Counted from the first letter of the stretch, positions 23,874 to 33,485 are shown. The stretch: 63,463 nt of DNA from SUG1106 sp051883095 (GCA_051883095.1 JBJETB010000038.1:1-63463), one strand, 5' to 3'. The notes: generated by a model from the sequence alone, not told the origin. Numbers and translations: made by a program.

Positions 23874-24584
23874 CTATTTTTCAATCCTATCAAGGAATTT
23901 AGGCCCTTTAAAACGGCAGATTTTATCCTGACAGTTTTTACACTTCAAAATAGTGTTGGACCCTTCCCAGAATCTTTCCGGATGCTTGATTATGGTTATC
24001 TCCCACTTTATGAGCAGCACCAGGCTTGTAAAAAACAGACTCCAGGTAAAGAAGTTTCTGATAAACAGCATAGGCGTGAACATCATGAAATATCCCCAGT
24101 TGAAAATGCGGCAGTTTACGCAGCATTTATTCTTTATGATAAAGGACTGGAAAGGACACCATATCACTACGCATATCAGGTCACACACGTAATAGAAGGT
24201 GGAAAGCAGTATCAGCTCACGGGGTCCTATTATATCGGCAACATACAATATGCCGAAGATGGCGTTAAAACTGAGCCATACCAGCAGCACCCGCACAGCG
24301 GCCAGGTTGTTTTGCTGCACGTACTCATACATCCTGAGTCTGTCGTAATTTTCCTCTTCGCTGTAGTGCTGTGCAAAACCTTTTTTGCTGCCCATGGTTA
24401 TTCTCTTGTTTTCAGGAAAAAGCTGAGAAATCATGCTTATCATGAATATGGCCCAGACCACATATATCCAGGGTTTCTCCATATACTCAGGCTTTATGAA
24501 ATAAACTCCCAGCACAGTTGCGAAAACGATGCACCGGAAAAAAAGTTTGCCCACATATTCCTTGAACATGTCTATATTTTTCAT
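23874..24584 (-). CDS. Hypothetical membrane protein downstream of metH
   Basis: 236 residues with about five hydrophobic segments (starting FFRCIVFATVLGVYFI) and cysteine pairs in cytosolic parts (KNKCCVNC and, near the C-terminus, LKCKNCQDKICRF) that could bind metal. I do not recognise a characterised family. Its ATG overlaps the metH stop (ATGA), so it is the last gene of the metF-metH operon and is translationally coupled. Function unknown. Confidence 0.75.
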   Translation of the reverse strand: MKNIDMFKEYVGKLFFRCIVFATVLGVYFIKPEYMEKPWIYVVWAIFMISMISQLFPENKRITMGSKKGFAQHYSEEENYDRLRMYEYVQQNNLAAVRVLLVWLSFNAIFGILYVADIIGPRELILLSTFYYVCDLICVVIWCPFQSFIIKNKCCVNCRIFNWGYFMMFTPMLFIRNFFTWSLFFTSLVLLIKWEITIIKHPERFWEGSNTILKCKNCQDKICRFKGPKFLDRIEK

Positions 24585-26983
24585 TTTATCACTTCCTGGG
24601 CGAAATACACTGATGCCATGGCATCACGTACATACCTGTCGGCATTTATCATGTCTGCATAAGTTTCCGTCAGAACCGCGCCGCCTACCATTACCGGGCA
24701 GCTGAGGCCCGCCTTTCTGAGCCGGACTATGGTCTCCTCCATGGCTCCGACAGTGGTGGTCATAAGAGCGCTCAGGCCTACAAGGTCTGCCTTTTCACAG
24801 CGTGCTGCTTCTACAATCTCTTCAGGCGGCACATCCTTGCCCAGGTCGATTACCTTGTACCCGTAGTTCTCCAGGAGCACCTTGACGATGTTTTTACCTA
24901 TGTCATGAACATCGCCTTTGACCGTGGCGATGACGATTGTGCCCTTGTCACCTGCACCCTGACCGCTTGCTGCCAGTTCATCCTTTATTACAGCAAAGGC
25001 GGCCTTGGCAGCGTCCGCACTCATGAGAAGTTGCGGCAGAAAAACCTTTCCCTGCTCAAAACCTTTGCCCACCTTGTCCAGAACCGGTATAAGGGTTTCG
25101 TTGATTATGGCCATAGGTTCCTTTGTCCTGATCAGCTCTCTGCATGCGGATCCAGCGGCGTCTTTCATGCCTCTCTCCACAGCTGTCTCAAGATCCGGCA
25201 CAGCAGCTTGTGCAGATGCCGGTGCACTGCCTGTATCCTTGCTTACTGCAAACTTTTCTATATATTCTCCGCAGTTTTCATCCTTTCCGGACAGAGCTCT
25301 GTATGCATAGTATGATGTCATCATTGCATCTGATTTAGGATTGATGATTGCACAGTCCAGGCCCTTCTGGAGAGCCATGGCATAGAATGTAGAGTTGATA
25401 TTCTCTCTTTGCGGCAGGCCGAAGGAAATGTTGGAAACGCCCAGACTGGTCTTTACGCCAAGTTCCTGCTTTACAAGCTCGAGAGCCTTAAGGGTCACCA
25501 TAGCCGAGCCGCTGTCGGCGCTGACCGCCATGCAGAGTACATCTATAACTATATCGTCTCTGGAAATACCGTAGCTTTCTGCAGTTTCCACAATCTTGCG
25601 GGCAATCTCAAGTCTTCCCTCTGCAGTCGCCGGAATCCCCGACTCATCCAGAGTAAGTCCTACTACTACACCGCCGTATTTTTTCACCATAGGGAAAATG
25701 GCCGCCATGGATTCCTGCTTGCCGTTGACGGAGTTTACCATGGCCTTGCCGTTATAATATCTCAAAGCCTTTTCCATGGCTTCAGTATTGGCACTGTCAA
25801 TCTGAAGAGGCAGGTCGATAACGCTCTGCAGCTCCTTCATGACTTTAAGTATAGTCTCCTTTTCGTCGATTTCAGGCAGTCCCACATTGACGTCGAGCGC
25901 ATGTGCTCCCGCCTCCTCCTGTGCGAAGCCTTCGGAAAGTATATAATCCATATCACCGTCTCTGAGAGCCTGTTTGAAACGTGATTTGCCAGTCGGGTTG
26001 ATTCTTTCGCCGATAATCACGTGGCCATCTTTGAAGTCGAGGCTGTGACTGTAGGATGATATTCTGGTAAAGTGCTTCTCTTCAATTGGCTTAGGGACTA
26101 TATCACCGCAGCGCTCCTTTATGAGTCTGATGTATTCCGGTGTAGTACCGCAGCAGCCGCCCATAAGCCATACGCCGTCTCCTGCCATGAGTTCCATCTG
26201 CTCTGCAAACTGTTCTGCCGTTATATCATAGAACGTCTTTCCCTTTTCCTGTCTCGGCAGACCTGCGTTAGGGTTTACCAGCACAGGAAGGCTGGTCAGT
26301 TCCAGCATACGCTGAACCAGAGGCCTCATCTGTACAGGGCCCAGACCGCAGTTGATTCCGATAACATCTGCTCCCAGTCCTTCCAGAAGGGTTACAACCG
26401 CTCCTACGTCGGCTCCTGTCAGAAGCTTACCTCTTTCATCGAAAGTGACAGTGGCAAAAAGAGGCAGCGAAGTATTCTCCTTTACCGCCAGCACTGCAGC
26501 TTTCAGCTCGTAGGTGTCCGCCATGGTCTCTATAATTACAAGATCTGCCCCTGCCTTTTCTCCGGCAACGGCCATTTCTCTGAAAATGTCGTAAGCTTCA
26601 TCGAAATCCATGGTTCCCAGAGGTTTCAGCAGTTTCCCCGTGGAGGAAATATCCATTGCAGCATAGGCTTTTCTGCTACTGCTGTCGGTGCCGCACACGC
26701 GAGCTATGGCCTCTTTTGCAAGGCCTATCCCCGCGCTTATGACTTCCTCAGGGCTATATCCGCTTCCTTCCAGCTTTATGCTTGAGGCGCCGAAGGTGTT
26801 TGCAGTGATAACATCTGCACCTGCCTCAAGGTACCGGCAGTGCACGTCCAGTACGTCCTCAGGTCTGGTTATATTCCAAAGCTCTGTAATTTCACCCGGA
26901 CGGCTTCCCTTTGCCTGAAGCATGGTGCCCAGTCCTCCGTCAAAAAACAGCATTTTCTTTCCAAGCTCGTTTAAAATGTTCAA
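24581..26983 (-). CDS. metH: Cobalamin-dependent methionine synthase, without activation domain
   Basis: 800 residues from a TTG start at 26981-26983, chosen because AAGGAG lies 8 nt upstream; an ATG 24 nt earlier overlaps the ribosome binding site. Domains in order: homocysteine S-methyltransferase (Zn ligands in GINCGLG and GGCCGTT), pterin-binding domain, cobalamin cap, cobalamin-binding domain (DVHDIGKN with the Co-ligand His near residue 693; VGLSALMTTT). The usual C-terminal reactivation domain is absent and is encoded by the neighbouring gene at 27014. It transfers a methyl group from methyl-tetrahydrofolate to homocysteine and depends on cobalamin. Confidence 0.95.
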   Translation of the reverse strand: MNILNELGKKMLFFDGGLGTMLQAKGSRPGEITELWNITRPEDVLDVHCRYLEAGADVITANTFGASSIKLEGSGYSPEEVISAGIGLAKEAIARVCGTDSSSRKAYAAMDISSTGKLLKPLGTMDFDEAYDIFREMAVAGEKAGADLVIIETMADTYELKAAVLAVKENTSLPLFATVTFDERGKLLTGADVGAVVTLLEGLGADVIGINCGLGPVQMRPLVQRMLELTSLPVLVNPNAGLPRQEKGKTFYDITAEQFAEQMELMAGDGVWLMGGCCGTTPEYIRLIKERCGDIVPKPIEEKHFTRISSYSHSLDFKDGHVIIGERINPTGKSRFKQALRDGDMDYILSEGFAQEEAGAHALDVNVGLPEIDEKETILKVMKELQSVIDLPLQIDSANTEAMEKALRYYNGKAMVNSVNGKQESMAAIFPMVKKYGGVVVGLTLDESGIPATAEGRLEIARKIVETAESYGISRDDIVIDVLCMAVSADSGSAMVTLKALELVKQELGVKTSLGVSNISFGLPQRENINSTFYAMALQKGLDCAIINPKSDAMMTSYYAYRALSGKDENCGEYIEKFAVSKDTGSAPASAQAAVPDLETAVERGMKDAAGSACRELIRTKEPMAIINETLIPVLDKVGKGFEQGKVFLPQLLMSADAAKAAFAVIKDELAASGQGAGDKGTIVIATVKGDVHDIGKNIVKVLLENYGYKVIDLGKDVPPEEIVEAARCEKADLVGLSALMTTTVGAMEETIVRLRKAGLSCPVMVGGAVLTETYADMINADRYVRDAMASVYFAQEVIK

Positions 26984-27013
26984 GTCAGTATCTCCTTTTA
27001 TATGCATTATATG

Positions 27014-27661
27014 CTAGTCAATTCTTCTGTATTGGCAGTCGGTTTTCTCACAGTATCTGCAGCCCAGCTGCCGGCCGCAGCTTCCTCCTATAGGAATTAC
27101 TGCAGTCACTGATTTTGACGGTATCATGATGCAGTCCTCCGTCAGGGTAAGTCCTATCTGCCTCGGGCAGTCCAGAATGGCGAAGAGTTCTCTCTGATAT
27201 TCGAGAGCAAAATCTCCGTAGCCTGGAGAAAATCTGTCTCCCAGAGGTTCCCCCTCAGCACCGAACTTTTCGTTGAGGTTTTCCTGAATTTCATCGCAGT
27301 ATTCTTCAATGTATGCTGCCGCAGCGGCCTGCATCACCGCACCCATAGCTATGTTTCCGGCAGTCTCGCGTTTTATGAGAATGTCCGCCTCTGTTCCCAG
27401 AGTGGCACCAAAAACAAGCATCCTGCTGCAGCCCGACATAACTCTGGCGAGGCTTTCGGAATATATAACAGCACCGCCTTCCAGCCTTATATCTTCTGTT
27501 CCTGCTGATATTTCAACTATCCGGCTTGTACTTCTCGGTCGGCATCTCTCCGAAAGCAGCGCTATAGCCCGGTCTGCCATCTCCAGAGTCCTTTCATCAG
27601 CCTTGGCAGCGCCCAGACCAAGATATCTCAGAGTCTCCCGTCTTATTACATCCGTTCTCAT
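27014..27661 (-). CDS. Methionine synthase activation-domain protein
   Basis: 215 residues. The end matches the MetH activation domain (RFSPGYGDFALEYQ, MIPSKSVTAVIPIGG) plus a C-terminal cysteine motif (LGCRYCEKTDCQYR). In the enteric enzyme this domain binds SAM and aids reductive methylation of inactive cob(II)alamin. Here it is a separate protein between metF and metH, as in several Clostridia. The terminal cysteines are an extra that could hold an Fe-S cluster. Confidence 0.88.
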   Translation of the reverse strand: MRTDVIRRETLRYLGLGAAKADERTLEMADRAIALLSERCRPRSTSRIVEISAGTEDIRLEGGAVIYSESLARVMSGCSRMLVFGATLGTEADILIKRETAGNIAMGAVMQAAAAAYIEEYCDEIQENLNEKFGAEGEPLGDRFSPGYGDFALEYQRELFAILDCPRQIGLTLTEDCIMIPSKSVTAVIPIGGSCGRQLGCRYCEKTDCQYRRID

Positions 27662-27684
27662 TTCTTCTCAGGCTACCTCACCTT

Positions 27685-28554
27685 TTATTTGCCTATAATA
27701 TATGAGAGATTGTTTCTTATGCTCTCTGCCACATCCGGCTTGTTCATGGTATAGATATGTATTCCCTTCACACCGTTGGCCACCAGGTCTATAATCTGAT
27801 CCGTGGCATAGGCGATTCCCGCCTGCTTCATAGCCTCAGGCTTATCTCCGAACTTATCTACGATTGCCTTGAATCTGGCAGGAAGATATGTCCCTGACAG
27901 CTGGCATATTCTCGCCATCTGCTTTCCGTTTGTAACAGGCATTATTCCTGCAATTACAGGCACTGTAATGCCCCTTTCCCTGATGCGATAAAGGAAATTA
28001 TACAGCACATTGTTGTCAAAAAACATCTGTGTGGTCAGGAAATCCACTCCGCTGTCAACCTTTTCCTTGAGAAAAGTTATATCGTCTTCCTTATGCTCGC
28101 ATTCCACGTGGCCTTCCGGGTAGCATGCAGCCCCGATGCAGAAATCGCCATGCTTCTTAATCTCCCGTACAAGTTCAGATGCGTATCTGTAATCTCTCGA
28201 TGCCGCCGGATCAGTTCCGGACGGAATATCTCCTCTGAGAGCCAGAATGTTCTCGATTCCGCAGGCCTTTATCTCGTCTATGGCCGCCTTTACCTGTTCC
28301 GGAGTTGATGAAATGCACGAAAGGTGCGCCAGGGATGTCACACCCATTTCATTCTGCACATGATCGGCTATCTTTATGGTATTATGTCCCGTGCCGCCTC
28401 CTGCGCCATATGTAACGCTCATAAAATCCGGCTTTGACTGGCAAAGTCTGTCCACTGCAGCCAGAATCGGCTCGAAGGGCATATCCTTCTTTGGCGGGAA
28501 TACTTCATATGATATGGTAACTTCCTTGCTTTTTAATATTTCTGAAATTTTCAT
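27685..28554 (-). CDS. metF: Methylenetetrahydrofolate reductase
   Basis: 289 residues of the FAD-dependent MTHFR fold: SYEVFPPKKD near the N-terminus with the catalytic Glu, MSVTYGAGGG, LALRGDIP, and QMFFDN. It makes the methyl donor used by MetH. The gene begins 1 nt from the ybaK stop and precedes the activation-domain gene and metH. Confidence 0.95.
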   Translation of the reverse strand: MKISEILKSKEVTISYEVFPPKKDMPFEPILAAVDRLCQSKPDFMSVTYGAGGGTGHNTIKIADHVQNEMGVTSLAHLSCISSTPEQVKAAIDEIKACGIENILALRGDIPSGTDPAASRDYRYASELVREIKKHGDFCIGAACYPEGHVECEHKEDDITFLKEKVDSGVDFLTTQMFFDNNVLYNFLYRIRERGITVPVIAGIMPVTNGKQMARICQLSGTYLPARFKAIVDKFGDKPEAMKQAGIAYATDQIIDLVANGVKGIHIYTMNKPDVAESIRNNLSYIIGK

Positions 28555-29034
28555 TTAATCCAGGTCCTCCTTAATGATGTCTTCAAGTTGAAAGTCTATG
28601 ACCTTGGCCAGGTCTTCTATCCCCAGCTCAATCTGGAAGCCTATGCGGCCTCCGCTGAAAAATATTGTATCATAATCTGCCGCAGTATAGTGCACTGTGG
28701 TCTTAAAAAATTTTTTCATTCCTATAGGTGAACAGCCGCCGTGAATATAGCCTGTAAGAGGAAGCAGTTCTTTTGACTTTATCATTTCGATGGATTTTTC
28801 CCCTACTGCCCTGGCCGCCTTTTTAAGGTCCAGTTCGCCGGAAACAGGCACCATGAAAACATAGTGTTCCCCGGTCTTCCCTACAGTAACAAGAGTCTTG
28901 AAGCATCTGTCAGGATCCTGACCCAGCACCTCTGCAACCTCGTTTCCGCTTACAGCATCCGTGTCAGTATAGGTATGCTCCTTATACTGTATTTTTAACG
29001 CATCAAGCCTGCGCATGGCATTGGTCTTTACCAT
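28555..29034 (-). CDS. ybaK: Cys-tRNA(Pro)/aminoacyl-tRNA deacylase, YbaK/EbsC type
   Basis: 159 residues, full length for the family. It hydrolyses mischarged Cys-tRNA-Pro. Family signatures are KTNAMRRLDALKIQYKEHTY, FKTLVTVGKTGEHYVFMVPVSGELDLKKAA and GYIHGGCSPIGMKK. It is upstream of metF in the same direction. Confidence 0.9.
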   Translation of the reverse strand: MVKTNAMRRLDALKIQYKEHTYTDTDAVSGNEVAEVLGQDPDRCFKTLVTVGKTGEHYVFMVPVSGELDLKKAARAVGEKSIEMIKSKELLPLTGYIHGGCSPIGMKKFFKTTVHYTAADYDTIFFSGGRIGFQIELGIEDLAKVIDFQLEDIIKEDLD

Positions 29035-29037
29035 AAC

Positions 29038-29556
29038 CTACTTTTCACCTTCTTCGTTTCCGGAAAGAGCATCCTGCAGATAGATTTTTCTCACATAAAG
29101 CTGGCAGGCGAAAGCGTTGCAGGCATTCCACAGAACCTGCCTGGGATCTCCGGGGTCGTCTTCTTTTTCCATAGCAGTACGCCTGAACGCACAAAGCACG
29201 GCCTCCTCCACGTAATCGCAGAACTGATTATATGCTTCCTGCCGCTCGGAATGTCCCAGTGACAGCTTAATCAGATATGCAATTTCCTCGATGGTATACA
29301 CCGGCTTGAGGATAGCTATTACAAACAGCGACGCTATGGCCAGCCTGTCATATCTGCGGTTCACCGGTGACGGAAGAAAACGCAGCTTCACATAATTGTT
29401 CACCATTGTTCTGGTTATTACCTGCTTGCCGTCGTGGCTCAGAAAAGGTCCCAGCCATTCGTCCACCAGCAGCAGAACCTGATCCAGATATTGCGGAACC
29501 GAAGGCAGTTCCTCCCATCTGGGCACTCTGAATTCATCCAGTCCTTTGGGTTTCAT
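29038..29556 (-). CDS. DUF1836 family protein, likely transcriptional regulator
   Basis: 172 residues from the ATG at 29554-29556, which follows AAGGAGG; the frame extends upstream without another ribosome binding site. It matches DUF1836: VPQYLDQVLLLVDEWLGPF, ITRTMVNNYVKLRFLPSPVNRRYDR (a helix-turn-helix-like part) and IAYLIKLSLG. To my recollection B. subtilis YkrK, a repressor, belongs to this group. It heads the operon ybaK-metF-metH and diverges from the acyl-CoA ligase gene across a promoter region with three palindromes, so it may regulate both. Confidence 0.8.
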   Translation of the reverse strand: MKPKGLDEFRVPRWEELPSVPQYLDQVLLLVDEWLGPFLSHDGKQVITRTMVNNYVKLRFLPSPVNRRYDRLAIASLFVIAILKPVYTIEEIAYLIKLSLGHSERQEAYNQFCDYVEEAVLCAFRRTAMEKEDDPGDPRQVLWNACNAFACQLYVRKIYLQDALSGNEEGEK

Positions 29557-29588
29557 CACTCGTTTCCTCCTTGAAAATATATAACACA

Positions 29589-29683
29589 AAAATACCACAA
29601 CATCGATATGTTGTCAACTGTTGACAAGGTTGTGATAATGTTGTATTATAGTTTTGATAACTAGATAGAAAGCTTATCAAAAC
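29589..29683. promoter_or_regulatory. Overlapping divergent promoters with palindromic operators
   Basis: A palindrome TTGTCAACTGTTGACAA (29611-29627) contains both -35 boxes back to back. Plus: TTGACA 29621-29626, 17-nt spacer, TATTAT 29644-29649 (acyl-CoA ligase). Minus: TTGACA on the other strand at 29612-29617, 17-nt spacer, TATTTT 29589-29594 (DUF1836 operon). A second, imperfect dyad (ACAACATC/ATGTTGT) covers 29597-29613, and a perfect 10-bp inverted repeat GTTTTGATAA/TTATCAAAAC (29651-29660, 29674-29683) lies just after the plus -10. These are good operator candidates. Confidence 0.75.
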
Positions 29684-29726
29684 TCATTCCTGACAGAACA
29701 AAAAAATCGATAAGGAGAACATAGAA

Positions 29727-31463
29727 TTGAAACAGATAAAACCACTTAAACAGATATACAACCCTGTATTCCACAGGGATTTCAGAGAGCTGCTTGATTA
29801 CTCGGCAGCCTCATGGCCTGAAGACGATGCCTTCATCGTGAAGCACAAACAGGGTCGTGGCAAGGATCCCGTCTACGAACACATTTCATACTATGGTTTC
29901 AGGCAGAGAGTCAATCATCTGGGAACCGCCATGCTTGCCCGGGGATGGCAGGGAAAACGTATTGCCATCATAGGAAAGAACCGGGTGGAATGGATGGAAA
30001 GCTATTTCGCCGTCCTGTGCGGCATAGGCATCTGCGTGCCTCTGGATAAAGGCCTTCCTTATGAGGAACTGGAATCTTCCCTTGCAAGAAGCCGTGCAGA
30101 TGTGCTTATTTTTGACCCTGCACACCTGGATGATGTAAAAAAGCTTATGGAATCGGGCACCACCATGGTTTCACATTTCATTTCCATGGAGTCTCTGGAA
30201 GGATTCACTGACGTTGAGTCACTCAGAGAAGAAGGCCGCGCCATCATGGAACAGGGCAATTCCGACTATCTCAGCCTGCCTGTAGATGCTGAGGGAATAA
30301 CCATACTGCTCTTCACTTCAGGCACCACATCCATGTCCAAGGCGGTTATGCTTTCTCAGCAGAACATAACTTCCAACATATATGCCATCCAGAAGGTGGA
30401 GGATATACGCCACGGCGATGTGAGCATGGCATTCCTTCCCTACCACCACACCTTCGGCTCTACAGGCCAGTTCGTCATGCTTGCTGCCGGTGCAACCACC
30501 ACCTTCTGTGACGGTCTTAAATATCTTCAGAACAACATCGTGGAATATAAGGTCACTGTATTTTTCTGCGTACCGCTGCTCATAGAATCCATTTACAAAA
30601 AGATTATGGCTACCGTTAAGAAGAGAGGCATGGAAAAGAAAGTTGCCCTGGGAATCAAGGTGACAAGGTTCCTGCTTAAATTCGGTATAGACCTCCGCCG
30701 CAAGGTGTTCAAGGAAATTCTCGACCAGCTGGGCGGAGAAATCCGCTTCGTAATCAGCGGTGCCTCTGCCATTGACCCGGAAGCACTGCAGGGATTTATG
30801 GATTTCGGTATCACAACAGCTCAGGGATATGGACTCACCGAGTCTTCTCCTGTTCTCGCTGCAGAAAACTGCAATGAGCATAAAATCGGTTCCATCGGAC
30901 GTCCCCTTCCCGGCATAGAACTTGTCATAGACAATCCTGATGCTGACGGAGTAGGAGAACTCATCGCCCGCGGTCCTAACATTATGGCCGGATACTATGA
31001 AAACGAGGAGGATACGGCGGCTGCCCTGGCAGACGGCTGGCTCCATACTGGAGACCTGGCCTACACCGACGAAGACGGCTACGTGTTCATCTGCGGCCGC
31101 AAAAAGAATGTAATCGTCCTTAAAAACGGCAAGAACGTATACCCGGAAGAAATCGAACTGCTCATCAGCAATCTTCCATATGTGGAAGAAAACTTCGTCT
31201 TCGGTCAGCCGCGCCACAACGACGGCGATGCGAACGACCTTGCCCTCTGTGCAAAAATCGTCTATAAGCCTGATTACATGAAGGAAAACTTCGGAGCTGA
31301 AGATGCTGAACAGATTGAGAAAATCATCCGCAGCGACATAGATAAAATAAACGAGACTATGCCGACATACAAGCAGCTCCTCAGGCTGATAATAACCGAT
31401 GAGCCGATGATAAAGACAACCACCGGCAAGGTTAAGAGATTCGAGGAAGTGAAGAAACTCTGA
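29727..31463 (+). CDS. AMP-binding acyl-CoA synthetase (long-chain fatty acid ligase-like)
   Basis: 578 residues from a TTG start preceded by AAGGAG. The adenylation fold is clear: LLFTSGTTSMSKAVMLSQ (P-loop, about 194-211), HHTFGS, YGLTESSP, GWLHTGDLAYTDEDGYVFICGR, and the catalytic lysine region TTTGKVKRFEEV at the C-terminus. It activates a carboxylic acid as acyl-AMP, then acyl-CoA; chain length cannot be told. Its promoter overlaps that of the DUF1836 operon. Confidence 0.88.
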   Translation: MKQIKPLKQIYNPVFHRDFRELLDYSAASWPEDDAFIVKHKQGRGKDPVYEHISYYGFRQRVNHLGTAMLARGWQGKRIAIIGKNRVEWMESYFAVLCGIGICVPLDKGLPYEELESSLARSRADVLIFDPAHLDDVKKLMESGTTMVSHFISMESLEGFTDVESLREEGRAIMEQGNSDYLSLPVDAEGITILLFTSGTTSMSKAVMLSQQNITSNIYAIQKVEDIRHGDVSMAFLPYHHTFGSTGQFVMLAAGATTTFCDGLKYLQNNIVEYKVTVFFCVPLLIESIYKKIMATVKKRGMEKKVALGIKVTRFLLKFGIDLRRKVFKEILDQLGGEIRFVISGASAIDPEALQGFMDFGITTAQGYGLTESSPVLAAENCNEHKIGSIGRPLPGIELVIDNPDADGVGELIARGPNIMAGYYENEEDTAAALADGWLHTGDLAYTDEDGYVFICGRKKNVIVLKNGKNVYPEEIELLISNLPYVEENFVFGQPRHNDGDANDLALCAKIVYKPDYMKENFGAEDAEQIEKIIRSDIDKINETMPTYKQLLRLIITDEPMIKTTTGKVKRFEEVKKL

Positions 31464-31475
31464 TGCACTATAAAA

Positions 31476-31511
31476 CCCGGAAGCATGCAATGGCTCTTCC
31501 GGGCTTTTTTA
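31476..31511. terminator. Bidirectional terminator between acyl-CoA ligase and MATE genes
   Basis: CCCGGAAG pairs with CTTCCGGG across a short loop; TTTTTT follows on the plus strand and A-rich sequence precedes it, serving the convergent MATE gene as well. Confidence 0.8.
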
Positions 31512-32867
31512 TTCTTTTATTGTCTTTCCTGTTCCGGTTCCCATCCAGTCGGCTCTCCACATGTAGATGAAGATTGCTGCAAGAGCCGCAGCCCATGTTA
31601 AAGGGAAGATTGACAGCAGCACTGCAAAAGAGCCTCTCATTCTGGTTATAATGCCAAGCATAACAAGTCTCAGAATGCACATTGTTCCTATGGAAATACA
31701 CATAGCTTCAAAGGTCCTGCCTGCACCGGTTATGACCCCCGCGAGAGAATTGTAGACAGCAAATATAAAGTACGGCGGTATAAAAGCCATAAGGGTGATT
31801 ACTCCGAACCTTACTACATCAGGATTGTCGTTAAACAGCCTTATAACCGGTTCTCTGAAAGCAACGAGCAGTATGCTTATTATCACAGTGAAAACCGCGC
31901 TCATAGCTGATGATACAAAAACGCCTTTCTTAACTCTGTCATATTTCCCTGCTCCGATGTTCTGTCCGGTGAATGTGGATGCTGCTATGCCTATGCTCAT
32001 CAGAGGCAGCCAGATAATATTGTCCACCCTGATGTATGCCGCATAGCCGGCCATAGCCATCGAGCCGAAACCGTTTATACTGGCCTGTACCACAATATTG
32101 GCAAAACAGCGCACCATGTTCTGTACAGATGCAGGAAACCCTATTCTGAATATTTTTTCCGTGAATGCTCTGTCCATGCGCAGATAATTAAGTTCAATCC
32201 TGTACAGCGGTTCTCTGCTTCTGAACAGAAAAACCATTGCACAGACGCATGCAAGTGCCTGGCTGATCAATGTGGCAAAAGCCGCTCCGAAGATTCCCCA
32301 TTCAAAATTTACTACAAACATCAGGTCGAGAAGAATATTCACAACCGACGCGATGCTGAGATACAAAAGAGACCTCTTGGAATTACCTACTGCATTGAGG
32401 ATACCTGCTGCCATATTGAATAATACAGTGAACAGCATGCCCCCGAAATATATACGAAGGTAAATCACTGCCTGGTCTATTACATCATCCGGTGTATTTA
32501 TGCTCCTTAGAACAAAGGGAACCAAGATGATGGTTACAACCTCAACCGCCAGCCCCATTATTGCGCCTATAGCTACAGTAGTATGAACCGCCTTTTTCAG
32601 CGCCATATGATCTTTCGCGCCGTAATACTGAGATATTACAACACCTGCACCACCAGACACCCCGGCACATATTCCTAGCACAAAGGAAATTACAGGATCA
32701 CAGGCACCTACAGCGGCCAGGGCGGTTTCGCCGATCACCCTTCCTACTATTATGGAGTCAACTGTACTGTAAAGCTGCTGAAAAAGATTCCCCAGAATAA
32801 GAGGTATACAGAAGAAAAGCATCTTTTTCCAGATGCTTCCCTCCGTCATAGAAGTTTTATAATCCAT
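31509..32867 (-). CDS. MATE family efflux transporter
   Basis: 452 residues with twelve predicted membrane segments, full length for MATE. Typical features are IPLILGNLFQQLYSTVDSIIVGR at the start, GACDPVISFVLGICAGVSGGAGVVISQYYGAK split around residue 60, and the repeated half-domain. It probably exports cationic compounds by Na+ or H+ exchange; no specificity visible. 3 nt downstream of the DUF4230 gene, so one transcript. Confidence 0.9.
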   Translation of the reverse strand: MDYKTSMTEGSIWKKMLFFCIPLILGNLFQQLYSTVDSIIVGRVIGETALAAVGACDPVISFVLGICAGVSGGAGVVISQYYGAKDHMALKKAVHTTVAIGAIMGLAVEVVTIILVPFVLRSINTPDDVIDQAVIYLRIYFGGMLFTVLFNMAAGILNAVGNSKRSLLYLSIASVVNILLDLMFVVNFEWGIFGAAFATLISQALACVCAMVFLFRSREPLYRIELNYLRMDRAFTEKIFRIGFPASVQNMVRCFANIVVQASINGFGSMAMAGYAAYIRVDNIIWLPLMSIGIAASTFTGQNIGAGKYDRVKKGVFVSSAMSAVFTVIISILLVAFREPVIRLFNDNPDVVRFGVITLMAFIPPYFIFAVYNSLAGVITGAGRTFEAMCISIGTMCILRLVMLGIITRMRGSFAVLLSIFPLTWAAALAAIFIYMWRADWMGTGTGKTIKE

Positions 32868-32870
32868 TAT

Positions 32871-33485
32871 TTAACTCACCACAACTCTGCCGTCCTCGCC
32901 TGCCAGTGGCGTAAGTGCAGCTTCAACAGCCTTCACCGCCTGAGCCTTTGCCTCCGTAAGAAGCCCCTTGGCTATAGCTTTTTCCTCTACAGATTTTTTC
33001 TGATCCGCATAGAAGGCTGTATAGTCCTCAACTGTAAACTGATTGAAAATGCTGGTCTTTTCATTGAAAACCTTAACACTGTTTTCATCTATTTCATGGG
33101 AAAGCACCTGTGCCTCAGGAAGTATTACCGTTATGGTTCCGTCCTTCGAATCAACCTGTGCCTTACTCATGTCAACACCGGCTTTGATAACCCCATCGTA
33201 TGTAAGAATAAATTTGTTGGTGGTAAAGGGCACCTTGGCACCGTAAAACTCCTTGCTGCTTTCGTACTGCCCCAGCTCCGTGTAGGAATACGTCACCGTG
33301 GCCAGCTCCGCTATTTCGTTTATCTGATTCTGCACAACAACAGCCGAGAGTTCCTGACGTTCTTTTCCGCTTCCCTTTCCGGCAAAAAATCCAGCACCGA
33401 CAAGCAAAGCACATAGAATGATGATGATGATTATAAGCCGTATCATCTTAACAGGATTGGCCCTGTACTTCTTTTCTTTGCCCAT
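32871..33485 (-). CDS. DUF4230 membrane-anchored protein
   Basis: 204 residues. One N-terminal membrane helix (about 14-37) anchors an extracytoplasmic DUF4230 domain: the YSYTELGQYESSKEFYGAKVPFTTNKFILTYDG region and LPEAQVLSHEIDENSVKVFNEK are characteristic. Function unknown. Start after GGAGG; upstream of the MATE gene. Confidence 0.85.
   Translation of the reverse strand: MGKEKKYRANPVKMIRLIIIIIILCALLVGAGFFAGKGSGKERQELSAVVVQNQINEIAELATVTYSYTELGQYESSKEFYGAKVPFTTNKFILTYDGVIKAGVDMSKAQVDSKDGTITVILPEAQVLSHEIDENSVKVFNEKTSIFNQFTVEDYTAFYADQKKSVEEKAIAKGLLTEAKAQAVKAVEAALTPLAGEDGRVVVS

Noticed and set aside
30318..31490. 390-residue open frame on the minus strand
   Set aside because: It lies entirely antisense to the acyl-CoA ligase, has no ribosome binding site or recognisable domain, and mirrors the codon structure of the real gene.
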